A DNA stretch of 64,000 nucleotides from Leishmania mexicana MHOM/GT/2001/U1103. Its lineage: Eukaryota > Euglenozoa > Kinetoplastea > Trypanosomatida > Trypanosomatidae. This document shows, one piece after another, positions 8,438-17,737 of this stretch. A program made the translations under genes and the position numbers. The first letter of the stretch is position 1. Every line of letters begins with the position of its first letter. The stretch is taken from contig NC_018325.1 in assembly GCF_000234665.1 (NCBI RefSeq), positions 353,012 through 417,011 of the forward strand, given 5' to 3'. The notes under the pieces were generated by a model. The model saw only the letters and a list, made by a program, of their open reading frames with translations, had not been told where the DNA came from and did no database searches.

Positions 8438-10363
8438 ATGCTGCGGGTGTCGCTTGCCTCGTGCGTGTCATGTCGCCTGCGTCGCGTTGCCGGACCCACG
8501 TCCTGTGCTGTGGCCGCAGTCGTCGCCGTTTCGTCTTCGCCAACGGTGCCCAAGAGATGGACATCTCTTCCCAACGCACGGGTCTCCGCGCAGCGCTTCT
8601 GCAGTACGAGCGCCAGCGGTACCCAAAGTGCTTCCAGCATCAGCTCGCCCCATTGCTCCGCATCGTTTCCACCCTCTACCCCATCTGCTGCCCCAACGGC
8701 GGCAGGCACGTTGACCAACGGCGCCATCTCGGGAGGCGGCTGCGGCAGGGCGTGCCTGACTGCACACGGCGCCTCCATTGCTTCCCTCCGCGCCGCCTTT
8801 CACGGCAGCTGCGTTGAGAGTGGATGCGTTCGCGAAGGCGACGAGGTCACCGTGCGGGCTCGCTTAGAACGGATGCGCGGCCGCGGCAAGCTTGCCTTTC
8901 TTCACCTCCGGCAGCCGCCGCTGGAGTCCGTGCAGGCAGTGTGCGAGGGCAAAGAGCTGACGAAGCAGGCGAAGAGTATTACACCAGAGTCCATTGTCGA
9001 TGTCACGGGCGTCGTGCGCCGCGCGGACACCCCTGTGCAGTCGACCACGTGCCAGGGGTGGGAACTGCAGGTGACGGCGCTGCATGTCGTCAGTCAGGCG
9101 GGCACCCCGCTACCGTTTCCGTATCACGACACCAACGCAAAGCTGGACACCCGCCTCAACCACCGCGTTATGGACCTCCGCACCGAAAAAATGATCGCGA
9201 CGTCGCGGCTCGTGTCAGCCCTCGGGCAGAGCTTCCGCAACGAGCTTCTCGCACGCGACTTCATCGAGGTGCACACGCCGAAGCTGCTTGGGGCCGCTTC
9301 GGAGGGCGGCAGCAACGTGTTCCGGGTGGACTACTTTGAGCGCAAGGCGTACCTGGCGCAGTCACCGCAGCTGCACAAGCAGATGATGGTGATGGGCGAC
9401 GCGATGCGGGTGTTTGAGGTCGGGCCGGTGTTTCGTGCCGAGAATAGTCTGACGCATCGGCACTTGACGGAGTTTGTTGGTCTTGATGGTGAGATGGTGG
9501 TCAAAGACAGCCACACGGAGGTGCTCGACGTGCTGGAGCCAGTCATGTGCGCCGTTCTGGCGCACCTCACACAGCAGCACGGCAACCTTATCGATGCTCT
9601 CTGGAAGCAGCAACAGCAGCAAGGGGAAGGCCTGGAAAACGGTGGCGGTGATCCGCAACCTGCCACCGCTGCGGAGCCGCCTCGCTGTGGCAGTCACGGC
9701 CACGCGCCGCGTGATGTGTGCTGCCAGGTTGCACTGGAGCGCATGGCGTCCTTGGGGATCACCACAGACACCTCTCCGACGACGCGGACACCGTTCAAAA
9801 TCTCCGCGCACGTGGATCCCTATCACGCTCGCGTGGGCGGCGACGGTAGCGGGTGCCGCGTGCTGCGCATGAGCTTCGCAAACGCGTCGCAGCTGCTGGC
9901 GGACTGCGGTGGGCCAGAGGCCATGGCGGACTGCACACGGCCCATTGAGGACTTTACGCTGCCGCAGGAGCGCCGCCTTGGCCAGCTGATAAAGGAGCGC
10001 TACGGGGTCGACCTCTACGTGATCGACGGCTTTCCTTCCTCTGTCAGGCCTTTTTACACGATGCCGGTGGACCCATCGATGCCGGATGGCCCAACGCGGA
10101 GCTACGACATGTACCTACGTGGGGAGGAGATCTGCAGTGGCGCACAGCGTGTCCACCAGATCGAGCTGCTGGAGCAGCGACTGTCGGCGAAGAAGGTGGA
10201 CAAGGTGAGCGTGAAGGACTATGTTGACTCCTTCCGCTACGGCGCGTGGCCACACGGCGGCTTCGGCCTGGGGCTCGAGCGCATTGCCCTCTTCTTCCTC
10301 GGCCTCAGCGACATCCGGCAGGTGTCACTGTTCCCACGCGACCCGAAGCGGATCACCCCGTGA
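8438..10363 (+). CDS. aspartyl-tRNA synthetase, probably mitochondrial
   Basis: Class IIb synthetase of 641 residues that charges tRNA-Asp. The first roughly 90 residues are rich in Ser, Ala and Arg with almost no acidic residues, which looks like a mitochondrial presequence. An OB-fold anticodon-binding domain follows (about 105-230), then the catalytic core. Motif 2 is FRAENS near 331. TEFVGLDGEM and the C-terminal GLGLER motif 3 near 611 are typical of the eukaryotic/archaeal AspRS type. SYDMYLRGEEICSGAQR matches AspRS rather than AsnRS. An insertion of about 45 residues with a Gln run lies near 388-430 within the catalytic domain. In Trypanosoma brucei two AspRS enzymes are known, one cytosolic and one mitochondrial; the presequence suggests this is the mitochondrial one. 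The enzyme identity is clear; the localisation is inferred. Confidence 0.92.
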   Translation: MLRVSLASCVSCRLRRVAGPTSCAVAAVVAVSSSPTVPKRWTSLPNARVSAQRFCSTSASGTQSASSISSPHCSASFPPSTPSAAPTAAGTLTNGAISGGGCGRACLTAHGASIASLRAAFHGSCVESGCVREGDEVTVRARLERMRGRGKLAFLHLRQPPLESVQAVCEGKELTKQAKSITPESIVDVTGVVRRADTPVQSTTCQGWELQVTALHVVSQAGTPLPFPYHDTNAKLDTRLNHRVMDLRTEKMIATSRLVSALGQSFRNELLARDFIEVHTPKLLGAASEGGSNVFRVDYFERKAYLAQSPQLHKQMMVMGDAMRVFEVGPVFRAENSLTHRHLTEFVGLDGEMVVKDSHTEVLDVLEPVMCAVLAHLTQQHGNLIDALWKQQQQQGEGLENGGGDPQPATAAEPPRCGSHGHAPRDVCCQVALERMASLGITTDTSPTTRTPFKISAHVDPYHARVGGDGSGCRVLRMSFANASQLLADCGGPEAMADCTRPIEDFTLPQERRLGQLIKERYGVDLYVIDGFPSSVRPFYTMPVDPSMPDGPTRSYDMYLRGEEICSGAQRVHQIELLEQRLSAKKVDKVSVKDYVDSFRYGAWPHGGFGLGLERIALFFLGLSDIRQVSLFPRDPKRITP

Positions 10364-11301
10364 GGCCGCCCACCCTCTCGTCCCTTCTACTTCAGAAGAA
10401 AGGAGAGGGGGCGAATGAGGTGATGGACTGACGCAGTACGTGTCCAGGCTTTCGACGCCGTGATGCTTCACCAACGCCCGCCTCGCACATGCACACCAGC
10501 AGACTCAGAGGCGGAAGGGGGGGGAGTGGGCGCCGTATGTCTGTGTGTGTGTTTACGCCCTGTTCTCTCCGCGCCCTCGCCGCCCAACTCTTACACACAC
10601 GCACACTTGTGCGCGCACGCACGAGTGTGCTGCACATCATCGAGAAAGGGTAATCACCAAAGAAAAAAGAATGAACGAAGCGAACACGCGAGCCTCGGCC
10701 ACAGCACAGCTCCCTCTCCACAACAGCAGCAGCAGCACAGCGCCAACCCACTCGGCAAGTATTTTGGAGATTCGCGGGGGTGACAAGAGGGCCTTGCCTG
10801 TGGTACGATCGTTTCTCCCTTCCCGTTACCGCCGCCCCACTGCCAGGTCACGTGCAGGCCGGTGCGCGCATCGGTGATGGATGATAACGATGTGCGTCTC
10901 GGTGTGTGTGCTTGAGCGATGCGGGAGAGACCGAGGGAGGGGGGGTGGTTGAGGGGGAGGGGGACTGCTCTTCTTTCCGCCCCATGCCGTGACGGCTGGC
11001 CTCGTGGGGAGGGGCGCCGTCGGACAGCCATCTCCCCACCTTCATGTGCTTTTCACCGACGCACACCCCCTTAGCGGTGTTGTGGTTACCGTGCCACAGC
11101 GGCTCTGCCCCCTTCCCAACACCAGGGACGACTTCGCCCTATCTTCCTACCGCATACTCCGTGCTTGCATTCTTTTCCCGCCTTATCAGCCATCTTCTCG
11201 GCGTGCGCACACCCTCTACAAGGGACTGCAGCACTGTGCATTCTCCAGGCCCGACACAGACAGGCCCGCGTGCAAGCACTGGCACATGCACACATCTCTC
11301 G
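10364..11301. other. intergenic spacer
   Basis: No gene seen up to the chosen start at 11302. The spacer has G-runs near 10517 and 10940, CA/TG-rich stretches near 10540-10620 and a short CAG run near 10725. It should hold the AspRS 3' UTR and the next gene's 5' UTR. Confidence 0.55.
11169..11189 (+). promoter_or_regulatory. SL trans-splice acceptor
   Basis: The pyrimidine tract TTCTTTTCCCGCCTTATC is followed by the AG at 11188-11189. It lies downstream of the first in-frame ATG (11044) and upstream of the ATG at 11302, so it favours the later start. Confidence 0.45.
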
Positions 11302-12549
11302 ATGCTCAGCGTTTTTAGGTTGAGCGCGCTCCCGGCGAGGCGGCACCGCACCACAGCCTTCCACGAAACGCCGCTTGCGTCTGCGGCACGTTGTCATTGC
11401 CAGTGGCACAGCACCTTGGCGGCTTCCCACTGCGGCGAGATAGCCGCAGTGCCAGCAGCGCGCCGCGCTGATCCCTCTCTGGCAACCTCTTCTTGCTCGG
11501 CTCAGGTGCTCTCTAGGCACAGCTGCCCGACAGCAGCTCTTCTTGCCGACACCAGCGACAGCGCGCTCGTCACGCTGCCCTACTGCCTTGCGGAGGTGCA
11601 GGAGAAGGTACGCGCGCACTTGCGGTCGCTGCTGGTCCAGCGCCTCCTTGCCCCCCTGCTCACCGAGTCCTTGGCAGACCTGTTTGGAGATCAGGACGGC
11701 GAGGGCAGCAGTAACACGCATCTAGACCGAAGCAGCGACGCTGCGGCCATGACCTCCGCCGTTGTTCACAGTGTCACTCAGTCACTGAGCGCTCTGCGCT
11801 ACCTCGCCTTCTCGCACCAGCATCCGAAGCTCCGGCATCCTACCTGGGCACCGCTGTGGGAAGCGAGTCTGTTATCGAACACACCACCCTCTGCGGAGCC
11901 GTACGCTGGGATAGGCGCGGGTGCCAAGCGGCCTGACGAGGCAGCGGTCGACGCCTTCGACATCCACGTCACCCTCATGGGGCAAGATGCGGCAGAGACA
12001 CTTGTACGACCGTGCCTCGGGGAGGTGGCGCCTCTGCTGGGCTGTCGCGCGTGTGGCTCCTTCCGCGCCGTCACCACTGCCGCTCGTAACACGATGTCGG
12101 CGGCCCTCTCAGCTTCCACGAAGGCGGACGCCTCGTCAGCCCAACCTGCTGCGCCATCGCCATCGCCATCGCTGCCGCCTTCTTTGCCCGTCGTCACCTA
12201 CTGGGAATGCTGCCGCGTAGACTCCTATATTCCATCCTATGTGCAGGTGCAGGCCGCCGTGCGCCATCTGCTCCTCCGACGCCGACCGACGGTCGACTAC
12301 ACCGCCAATGCGTGGTCAGCAGCGGCTGCAGCGTTCATGTCGGTGCCTCAGTCACCGCCAGCACGCCCCTTGGCGCTTGTTGCGGTGGTCGTGCCAGACC
12401 ACCTGACAGCGCTGTACTCAGAGTTTGTCGACATGCTTGAGCGGGAGGGCGGGGAAAGGACGCAGCAGCGCGGCGCCACGTGTGGTGGGCCAGTGCATCT
12501 TCTTCTCTTCAACAGTAAAGGACTGGCGCGAGAATATGCCGTCGTGTAG
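11302..12549 (+). CDS. conserved-type hypothetical protein, possibly mitochondrial
   Basis: I do not recognise this protein of 415 residues. The reading frame is open from 11044. I chose the ATG at 11302 because a good splice acceptor lies at 11188-11189 and because the sequence becomes protein-like there. The N-terminus (MLSVFRLSALPARRHRTTAF) is basic and hydroxylated with no acidic residue until His-Glu near 20, so a mitochondrial targeting peptide is plausible. The middle part has helical, Leu/Ala-rich stretches such as EKVRAHLRSLLVQRLLAPLL. The C-terminal half has a hydrophobic segment, PLALVAVVVPDHLTALYSEF. No catalytic motif or membrane span stands out. Codon use has the high GC at third positions seen in neighbouring real genes. 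Confidence 0.65.
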   Translation: MLSVFRLSALPARRHRTTAFHETPLASAARCHCQWHSTLAASHCGEIAAVPAARRADPSLATSSCSAQVLSRHSCPTAALLADTSDSALVTLPYCLAEVQEKVRAHLRSLLVQRLLAPLLTESLADLFGDQDGEGSSNTHLDRSSDAAAMTSAVVHSVTQSLSALRYLAFSHQHPKLRHPTWAPLWEASLLSNTPPSAEPYAGIGAGAKRPDEAAVDAFDIHVTLMGQDAAETLVRPCLGEVAPLLGCRACGSFRAVTTAARNTMSAALSASTKADASSAQPAAPSPSPSLPPSLPVVTYWECCRVDSYIPSYVQVQAAVRHLLLRRRPTVDYTANAWSAAAAAFMSVPQSPPARPLALVAVVVPDHLTALYSEFVDMLEREGGERTQQRGATCGGPVHLLLFNSKGLAREYAVV

Positions 12550-12961
12550 GGGGCTTTGTGTGTGTGTGCGTGTGTGTGTGTGTGCGTGTGTGCGAGCGCT
12601 TCCTGCTGTGCATGTCCGTCTGCGTCCCTGGAGCGCATCTTCACGAAGGGGCGTGCGCGAGCTCGACGAAGGGAGAAGAGGGCCCGCGAGGCTGCGGCGC
12701 GAGGCTCCCGCATTGGTGCGCGCGCGAGGCTCTCACTGTTCCTTGTTGAACATGCCCCGGGCACTTGAATGCGCAGACTCGCACGTACTGCGTCGCGCAT
12801 GTGGGTGGTTCCATGTGTGGAGTCGTCCCAACACTCGCACCATCTTCGCTACAGACGCTCTTACCCATCTTTCCCCCTCTCCTCGTCTGCCTGGCCACGC
12901 GCACGTGAATGTGGACGCGTGCACCCAAGTGATTCTCCACCACAGTGCGTCGTTGCCGAGA
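12550..12961. other. intergenic spacer
   Basis: A GTGTGTGCG-rich stretch follows the upstream stop (about 12556-12597). A pyrimidine tract at 12857-12890 leads to AG acceptors at 12928-12929 and 12944-12945. The open frame that starts at 12425 and runs into the next gene is low-complexity here. I regard this part as UTR. Confidence 0.5.
12857..12929 (+). promoter_or_regulatory. SL trans-splice acceptor
   Basis: A strong C/T tract at 12857-12890 is followed by the first AG at 12928-12929 and a second at 12944-12945, just before the ATG at 12962. It rules against the upstream in-frame ATG at 12752 if used. Confidence 0.5.
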
Positions 12962-14254
12962 ATGGTGACGTTGCCGGGCTGCACGCTGCACATCGCCGTT
13001 GATGCGGATCTGTCCTCCAACTTTGACCATCTCTACCCACCACACGCGGGCTCCAACTGCGTTGGTGTGTCCTCCGTGGCCCCGTCGGCGGGGCATGCGA
13101 CCTTGTTTTCGAACCTTCTGCCCCGCACCTGCGTGCGGGGTGTGCGCCAGGTGAACGCCGTCTCGCAGACGGTGGTGCTGCGTGTAGCGTCCGGTGCCTC
13201 CAGCGCCGACAGCAGTGGTGCAATCATGCCTGGGTCAGCTTCAGCGCTGACAAGAAACACATACGCGGTGGTGGTGCTGGATGCACAGCAGGTGCCGCCG
13301 ATGCTGTCGGCCGCGACGGCGCGCCGGTGCCTACCGCACTTGAGTGGTGCAGGCCCGCTGGGCTGGTACCTCGACGCCGTTGTGGCAGGGCTGCAACAAG
13401 CGAAGGAGGCGGAGGAGAACGAGGCATGTAGCAGTGGCGCCGAATCCGCGTTGACTGGCAAGGACATGAACAGCTCACGCACGGACCAGCCTGGCACCAC
13501 CACGCGAACGCTCCCAGCGCGACGCCGCGGCGCTGACGGCAGTGTCGTCCACATGTCGCTCATTGTCGTGCCGAACGCCACAGTCGCACTGAGTGGGCTG
13601 AACAGCACGAACGTGAACGTGACAAGCGCCGAGGCCGCCGCCCTCTTCAGCGCTGCCGTCGCGTGGAGCGCTGCACGACGTGTGATGACGGAGGTCAGCG
13701 ATGTGGAGGCGCCGCTCGCTGATCGCAGCGCTTGCGGCGCGGCGGCAAGAAGGTCGCACGTTGTGCCCGTGGAATTAGACCTGTGCGCCACCGCTGCCCA
13801 CGTCCAGCAGGCGACGCAGATGATTGCCGCACTGGGTAACAAGCTGCTCAAGTCGTGGCCCGCTTCCGAGGCGGCTGTCGGCTCTACCTCCCTATTCGCC
13901 AGTGATTCAGGTGAGGCAAGCATTGTTGATGCCGCTGACGTGCGGCCAGACACACAGCGCAAGGTCATCCCAAGCGACTTTCACGCTCTGTACACCAGCA
14001 TGCTCACGGAGGTGTCCTCCTTCTCGGAGCGCAAGACGATGGCGGCGGTAACAGCCTTCCCCACCATGTGCCACCTCTTGGAATACGTAGACAGTATCGC
14101 GGAATCCGCACCAGGCGCTCAAGATGGCAGCGACGGCGATGTGGTCGTTCACGTTCCGGGTGCAGTGTACAGCACCAACTATGGCGAGCATCGCTCATGG
14201 AACGTGCTGAATAGTGCTGTCATCGAGGCGCTCGTGACGGAGTACGAGCGCTAG
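12962..14254 (+). CDS. hypothetical protein
   Basis: I do not recognise this protein of 430 residues. The frame is open from 12425, but the ATG at 12962 is the first after the likely splice acceptor; 12752 is the alternative start. The sequence has alternating short beta-like hydrophobic stretches (MVTLPGCTLHIAVDADLSSN; TYAVVVLDAQQVPPML; VHMSLIVVPNATVALSGL), a Ser/Ala/Thr-rich linker near 140-190, and a C-terminal helical part with SDFHALYTSMLTEVSSFSER. The many beta stretches suggest a soluble globular protein. No signal peptide, membrane span or known catalytic motif is visible. It ends in EYER followed by TAG. Confidence 0.62.
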   Translation: MVTLPGCTLHIAVDADLSSNFDHLYPPHAGSNCVGVSSVAPSAGHATLFSNLLPRTCVRGVRQVNAVSQTVVLRVASGASSADSSGAIMPGSASALTRNTYAVVVLDAQQVPPMLSAATARRCLPHLSGAGPLGWYLDAVVAGLQQAKEAEENEACSSGAESALTGKDMNSSRTDQPGTTTRTLPARRRGADGSVVHMSLIVVPNATVALSGLNSTNVNVTSAEAAALFSAAVAWSAARRVMTEVSDVEAPLADRSACGAAARRSHVVPVELDLCATAAHVQQATQMIAALGNKLLKSWPASEAAVGSTSLFASDSGEASIVDAADVRPDTQRKVIPSDFHALYTSMLTEVSSFSERKTMAAVTAFPTMCHLLEYVDSIAESAPGAQDGSDGDVVVHVPGAVYSTNYGEHRSWNVLNSAVIEALVTEYER

Positions 14255-14429
14255 AGCTGGGTTGTGGTGGCGGCGACAGAGAGGCGCATGTGGCGAAGCC
14301 CCTCCCCCCTCCCTCCCCTGCTGCCGTACACCTCTTCCCGCCCCTCCTCTCTTCTCCCCAGTCTCTCTGCCGGTGTGCAGCAGAGCGGTGTCTCTCCCCC
14401 TTCCGCCTCCCTCCGTCCCCCCGAATATG

Positions 14430-14452
14430 CACACACACACACACACACACAC
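14430..14452. repeat. (CA)n microsatellite
   Basis: Perfect CA dinucleotide run of about 23 bases in the spacer. Confidence 0.9.
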
Positions 14453-14716
14453 GCTATAGTCGGAGGGGGGAGAGGAGTGCTACTATCGCTGCCGCTCCTT
14501 CATTGTGGAGAGACCCCATGCTTCATCCTGGTGCGTGGTGTAGCAAGTTCTGTGATTCCTGACATGGGATGATGGGGGAGGGGGGAGGTGGAACCTGCCT
14601 ACGTGTCTCCCTTTCTTCTGCCTTACCTGCTCTTCCTGCACCCTTCCCCCTGCCCATCCCACCGAGTCTACTCTGTCCTCGGTGTCCCCTCCGCGATGCA
14701 ATACGTGTGGTGAGTG

Positions 14717-14733
14717 TATATATATATATATAT
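14717..14733. repeat. (TA)n microsatellite
   Basis: TA dinucleotide run of about 17 bases in an otherwise GC-rich spacer. Confidence 0.9.
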
Positions 14734-14804
14734 CGGTGTGTGTCTCTCACCGGGGTATGTGCGCGTGCGCAGGGACACTTCCGACGTAACACACAATTTG
14801 ACGG

Positions 14805-14851
14805 CTTCTCCCTCGTCTTCTTCGTCTGTTTCCTCGCCCACGCACCCCCAG
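14805..14851 (+). promoter_or_regulatory. SL trans-splice acceptor for the YbaK-type gene
   Basis: The tract TTCTCCCTCGTCTTCTTCGT and further pyrimidines lead to CCCCCAG with the AG at 14850-14851. A second AG is at 14904-14905. Both precede the ATG at 14939 and lie downstream of the first in-frame ATG at 14714. Confidence 0.5.
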
Positions 14852-14938
14852 ATACGCCGTACGCGCGGCCCGCGCTCCTCGCCCGTCCATCATTCGCCTT
14901 TACAGCCCCTTCTTCGTTCTCTCCCCCTTTTCCCATCA

Positions 14939-15751
14939 ATGCCAGGTGCTGCAGCCTCGTCCTTGGAGCAGCGCCTTGCGCAACTGGTGAAGCGCTTTGA
15001 TGTGATCGAGTCCGGCTTGAAGGACTTGCAGCAGCAGCTGCTGCTGCGGCACGCCGCCCCTGATGGAGCCGCTGCCGGTGCAGCCTCCTCGGACGCGTCG
15101 TTCTGCGGTGCAAGCAGCGCTGTCAAGGCACCAGCGGACCTGTCGGCGCTGCAGCCCGACCCAAAGGATCCCCTGGAGGTGGCGAAGCTGCGGCGCCATT
15201 GTCTGGACAGCGGGCTGCACTCCACCGAGTTCATGTGGGTGCCGTCGAACTACTATCAGGAGAACCTGCAGTGGCGGCGCGACGCCCTGCACGCGCCGAG
15301 CATTCGTCACCTGTGCAAGACGATCTTGATGGAGAACACACATTGCACGAACAAGGACTGCGCGGACCGCAACAACTCGCGCTACTACCTTGTCGTGTAC
15401 CAGTACGTGGACCGCTTCAACTCCGACATGGTCGGCCGCGCGATCCAAGAGCTGAACCCCGGCGTGGGAAAGAAAAAATTTAACTTCCGGCTCGCTGATC
15501 CGGCAGAGGCGGAGAGGCTGACGGGGGTGTGCAGTGGCGCCGTTGCCCCGTTCGGCACTGCTATCCCGATTCCAGTGATCCTGAGCGTCGGTGTTACACA
15601 GCTGGCACCACCGATCTTCTACGTTGGCGGTGGCCACGTGGACTGCAAGTGTCGGCTCGACACGGCGGAGTTCATCCGGGTGTCAGACGTGATTGTGGCT
15701 CCTATCAGCGTGCCTCTAACGGATGAGGAGCTTGAGCAGATCGCGGACTAA
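14939..15751 (+). CDS. YbaK/prolyl-tRNA-editing-domain protein
   Basis: Protein of 270 residues. YbaK/ProX-type domains hydrolyse mischarged aminoacyl-tRNA in trans, for example Cys-tRNA-Pro or Ala-tRNA-Pro. A short coiled-coil-like N-terminus (about 5-35, EQRLAQLVKRFDVIESGLKD) is followed by an Ala/Ser linker. The editing-like domain covers about residues 80-265. The family hallmarks visible are the lysine in LCKTILMEN near 125, the glycine loop GVCSGAVAPFGTAIPIPVI near 200, and FYVGGGHVDCKCRLDTAEF near 225-243. A cluster CTNKDCADRN near 136 is unusual for bacterial relatives. The ATG at 14939 is chosen because acceptors lie just upstream. Family membership is fairly sure; the substrate is unknown. 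Confidence 0.82.
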   Translation: MPGAAASSLEQRLAQLVKRFDVIESGLKDLQQQLLLRHAAPDGAAAGAASSDASFCGASSAVKAPADLSALQPDPKDPLEVAKLRRHCLDSGLHSTEFMWVPSNYYQENLQWRRDALHAPSIRHLCKTILMENTHCTNKDCADRNNSRYYLVVYQYVDRFNSDMVGRAIQELNPGVGKKKFNFRLADPAEAERLTGVCSGAVAPFGTAIPIPVILSVGVTQLAPPIFYVGGGHVDCKCRLDTAEFIRVSDVIVAPISVPLTDEELEQIAD

Positions 15752-16331
15752 ACGTGGGCAGCACAGACGCGCGCACCGAGGCGGTGGGGGAAGGCGACAC
15801 GGCAGTACGTGTCCCGATAAAGAGATGCGACGCCGCAGTCGTGTGCGGGTGCGCGAGAGGCAGCTAGTCGCGGTGGCTACTAACGACTCCGTGGGACGTG
15901 AGTGGCCCCTCGACTGCCCCACTTCCCCTTCCCCTTTTCCCTTTACCCAAACACAACGCATGCGTACGCGCAGACAACGCCCGAAAATTCGGGCAGTGAA
16001 AGCCACCGTCACGCACATCATCGAGGCACCCGTTCACAGACTCCAAGAGCGCAATGATCGTTACGCTGTGGTGCGGTGGTGCTCCGCGGTGCAGCAGCAG
16101 CACTCTGCCGTTGTGCTGCCCCTCTCTTCCGCCTGCGCTCTGCTGCACTCTCCCCATCTCCTCCACACACCCCACACTCTCGTGATGCTTTTTTATTTAT
16201 TTCCATGTGTGCCCATCGATGCACACACCGACACGTCACACTCTCTACCACCATCTGGGCACAGCTTCATTGCTCTCCATCACCTCCTCTGACCGACACA
16301 CCCACCCCCTTCCTCTCTCCTCTCCGTAAAC
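15752..16331. other. intergenic spacer upstream of H2A copy 1
   Basis: No gene seen. It holds the 3' UTR of the YbaK-type gene and the H2A 5' UTR. A likely splice acceptor is the AG at 16263-16264. The last roughly 40 bases before the H2A ATG are almost identical to those before the second copy. Confidence 0.6.
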
Positions 16332-16730
16332 ATGGCTACTCCTCGCAGCGCCAAGAAGGCCTCCCGCAAGAGCGGCTCCAAGTCCGCGAAGTGCGGCCTG
16401 ATCTTCCCGGTGGGCCGCGTTGGCGGGATGATGCGCCGCGGCCAGTACGCTCGTCGTGTCGGCTCCTCTGGCGCCGTGTACATGGCGGCCGTGCTGGAGT
16501 ACCTGACCGCGGAGCTGCTGGAGCTGTCCGTGAAGGCGGCCGCACAGAGCGGGAAGAAGCGGTGCCGCCTGAACCCGCGCACTGTGATGCTGGCCGCGCG
16601 CCACGACAGCGACATCAGCTCGCTCCTGAAGAACGTGACCCTGTCTCACAGCGGCGTTGTACCAAGCGCCAGCAAAGCTGTGTCGAAGAAGAAGGGCGGC
16701 AAGAAGCTCAAGGCGACGCCGAGCGCGTAA
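16332..16730 (+). CDS. H2A: histone H2A, copy 1
   Basis: Core histone of 132 residues. It pairs with H2B and forms the nucleosome. The fold begins at [20 protein letters not shown] (about 22-41), followed by the central helix ([17 protein letters not shown], about 49-65) and the C-terminal docking part ([20 protein letters not shown]). The tails are basic: Ser/Lys/Arg-rich at the N-terminus and [14 protein letters not shown] at the C-terminus. It differs from animal H2A in the way usual for kinetoplastids: an altered acidic patch and no SQE-type end. Residue 101 is Asn (LLKNVTL). It ends in TAA, and its 3' flank differs from that of copy 2, so the two mRNAs may be regulated differently. Confidence 0.97.
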   Translation: MATPRSAKKASRKSGSKSAKCGLIFPVGRVGGMMRRGQYARRVGSSGAVYMAAVLEYLTAELLELSVKAAAQSGKKRCRLNPRTVMLAARHDSDISSLLKNVTLSHSGVVPSASKAVSKKKGGKKLKATPSA

Positions 16731-17338
16731 GCCCTCCGGCTTGACAGCGCACACGCGCCGCTGGTATGTGCGCGTGTGCGCGGGCGGCCCCCACTTGGGG
16801 ACCGGCGATGAGGCGCATCATACCTCCATAGAGACCTTATCTTTCGTTTTATGGCTTCTCAGATGACCACTGGATTCCTTCCTTTCTTCGGTTTCTCTCC
16901 GCCCCTCCGCAGAGGGTACGGGTCAGGGTAGGCTCGGACAAAGCTCACTTCACCCACGATGAACCACAGCGCTCTCTCTCTTGACGGGGTACAGGCTGTC
17001 GCCCAGTCGCGCGTATCTGCGTGCGGACCCGCTCTTGCGTCCTGCCCCACCATTCGTCGAATGGCGCGCTACACGCATGACAGGCGCTGCTGCAGCACAG
17101 GCTCCCTGCGGTTGCCGAGTGCGTACATGTCGTTTCTACTGCTGTGCTTGCACTGCATCTCAACTCGCTCTCTTCGCGCATCCGCCCGCTCTTCCTCCCT
17201 CCTCGCGACTGCGTTGGACCTTCCGTGCCGCTGCGGCACAGCCCGCCGCCTTCCACCTCCTACACACACGCTCATACCCTCATACAGCACTCGTGCGGAC
17301 CGATACACCCACCCCCTTCCTCTCTCCTCTCCGTAAAC
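16731..17338. other. spacer between the H2A copies
   Basis: No gene seen. It holds the copy 1 3' UTR and the copy 2 5' UTR. The probable acceptor for copy 2 is the AG at 17286-17287. From about 17298 the sequence again matches the leader of copy 1 almost exactly. Confidence 0.6.
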
Positions 17339-17737
17339 ATGGCTACTCCTCGCAGCGCCAAGAAGGCCTCCCGCAAGAGCGGCTCCAAGTCCGCGAAGTG
17401 CGGCCTGATCTTCCCTGTGGGCCGCGTTGGCGGGATGATGCGCCGCGGCCAGTACGCTCGTCGTGTCGGCTCCTCTGGCGCCGTGTACATGGCGGCCGTG
17501 CTGGAGTACCTGACCGCGGAGCTGCTGGAGCTGTCCGTGAAGGCGGCCGCACAGAGCGGGAAGAAGCGGTGCCGCCTGAACCCGCGCACTGTGATGCTGG
17601 CCGCGCGCCACGACAGCGACATCAGCTCGCTCCTGAAGAGCGTGACCCTGTCTCACAGCGGCGTTGTACCAAGCGCCAGCAAAGCTGTGTCGAAGAAGAA
17701 GGGCGGCAAGAAGCTCAAGGCGACGCCGAGCGCTTAG
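17339..17737 (+). CDS. H2A: histone H2A, copy 2
   Basis: Second H2A gene of 132 residues, about 1 kb downstream of the first and in the same orientation. It is almost identical in DNA sequence. The differences I could see are a synonymous change in the PVGR region (CCG to CCT), Asn101 to Ser (LLKSVTL), and the end codons (GCT TAG instead of GCG TAA). The roughly 40 bases before the ATG are also shared. The 3' flank is unrelated to that of copy 1. An open frame reaches back to 17144, but the conserved leader and histone start make 17339 the true ATG. The pattern suggests a tandem duplication kept alike by gene conversion. Confidence 0.97.
   Translation: MATPRSAKKASRKSGSKSAKCGLIFPVGRVGGMMRRGQYARRVGSSGAVYMAAVLEYLTAELLELSVKAAAQSGKKRCRLNPRTVMLAARHDSDISSLLKSVTLSHSGVVPSASKAVSKKKGGKKLKATPSA

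Larger units (their letters stand above)
14255..14938. other. intergenic spacer with CA and TA repeats
   Basis: No gene seen. It contains a (CA)n run at about 14430-14452, a (TA)n run at about 14717-14733 and long C/T tracts before the next gene. Confidence 0.6.

Noticed and set aside
7612..8817. 401-codon open frame overlapping the start of AspRS
   Set aside because: It overlaps the clear AspRS gene in another frame and has His/Arg/Pro/Ser composition of translated CA-rich and C/T-rich spacer.
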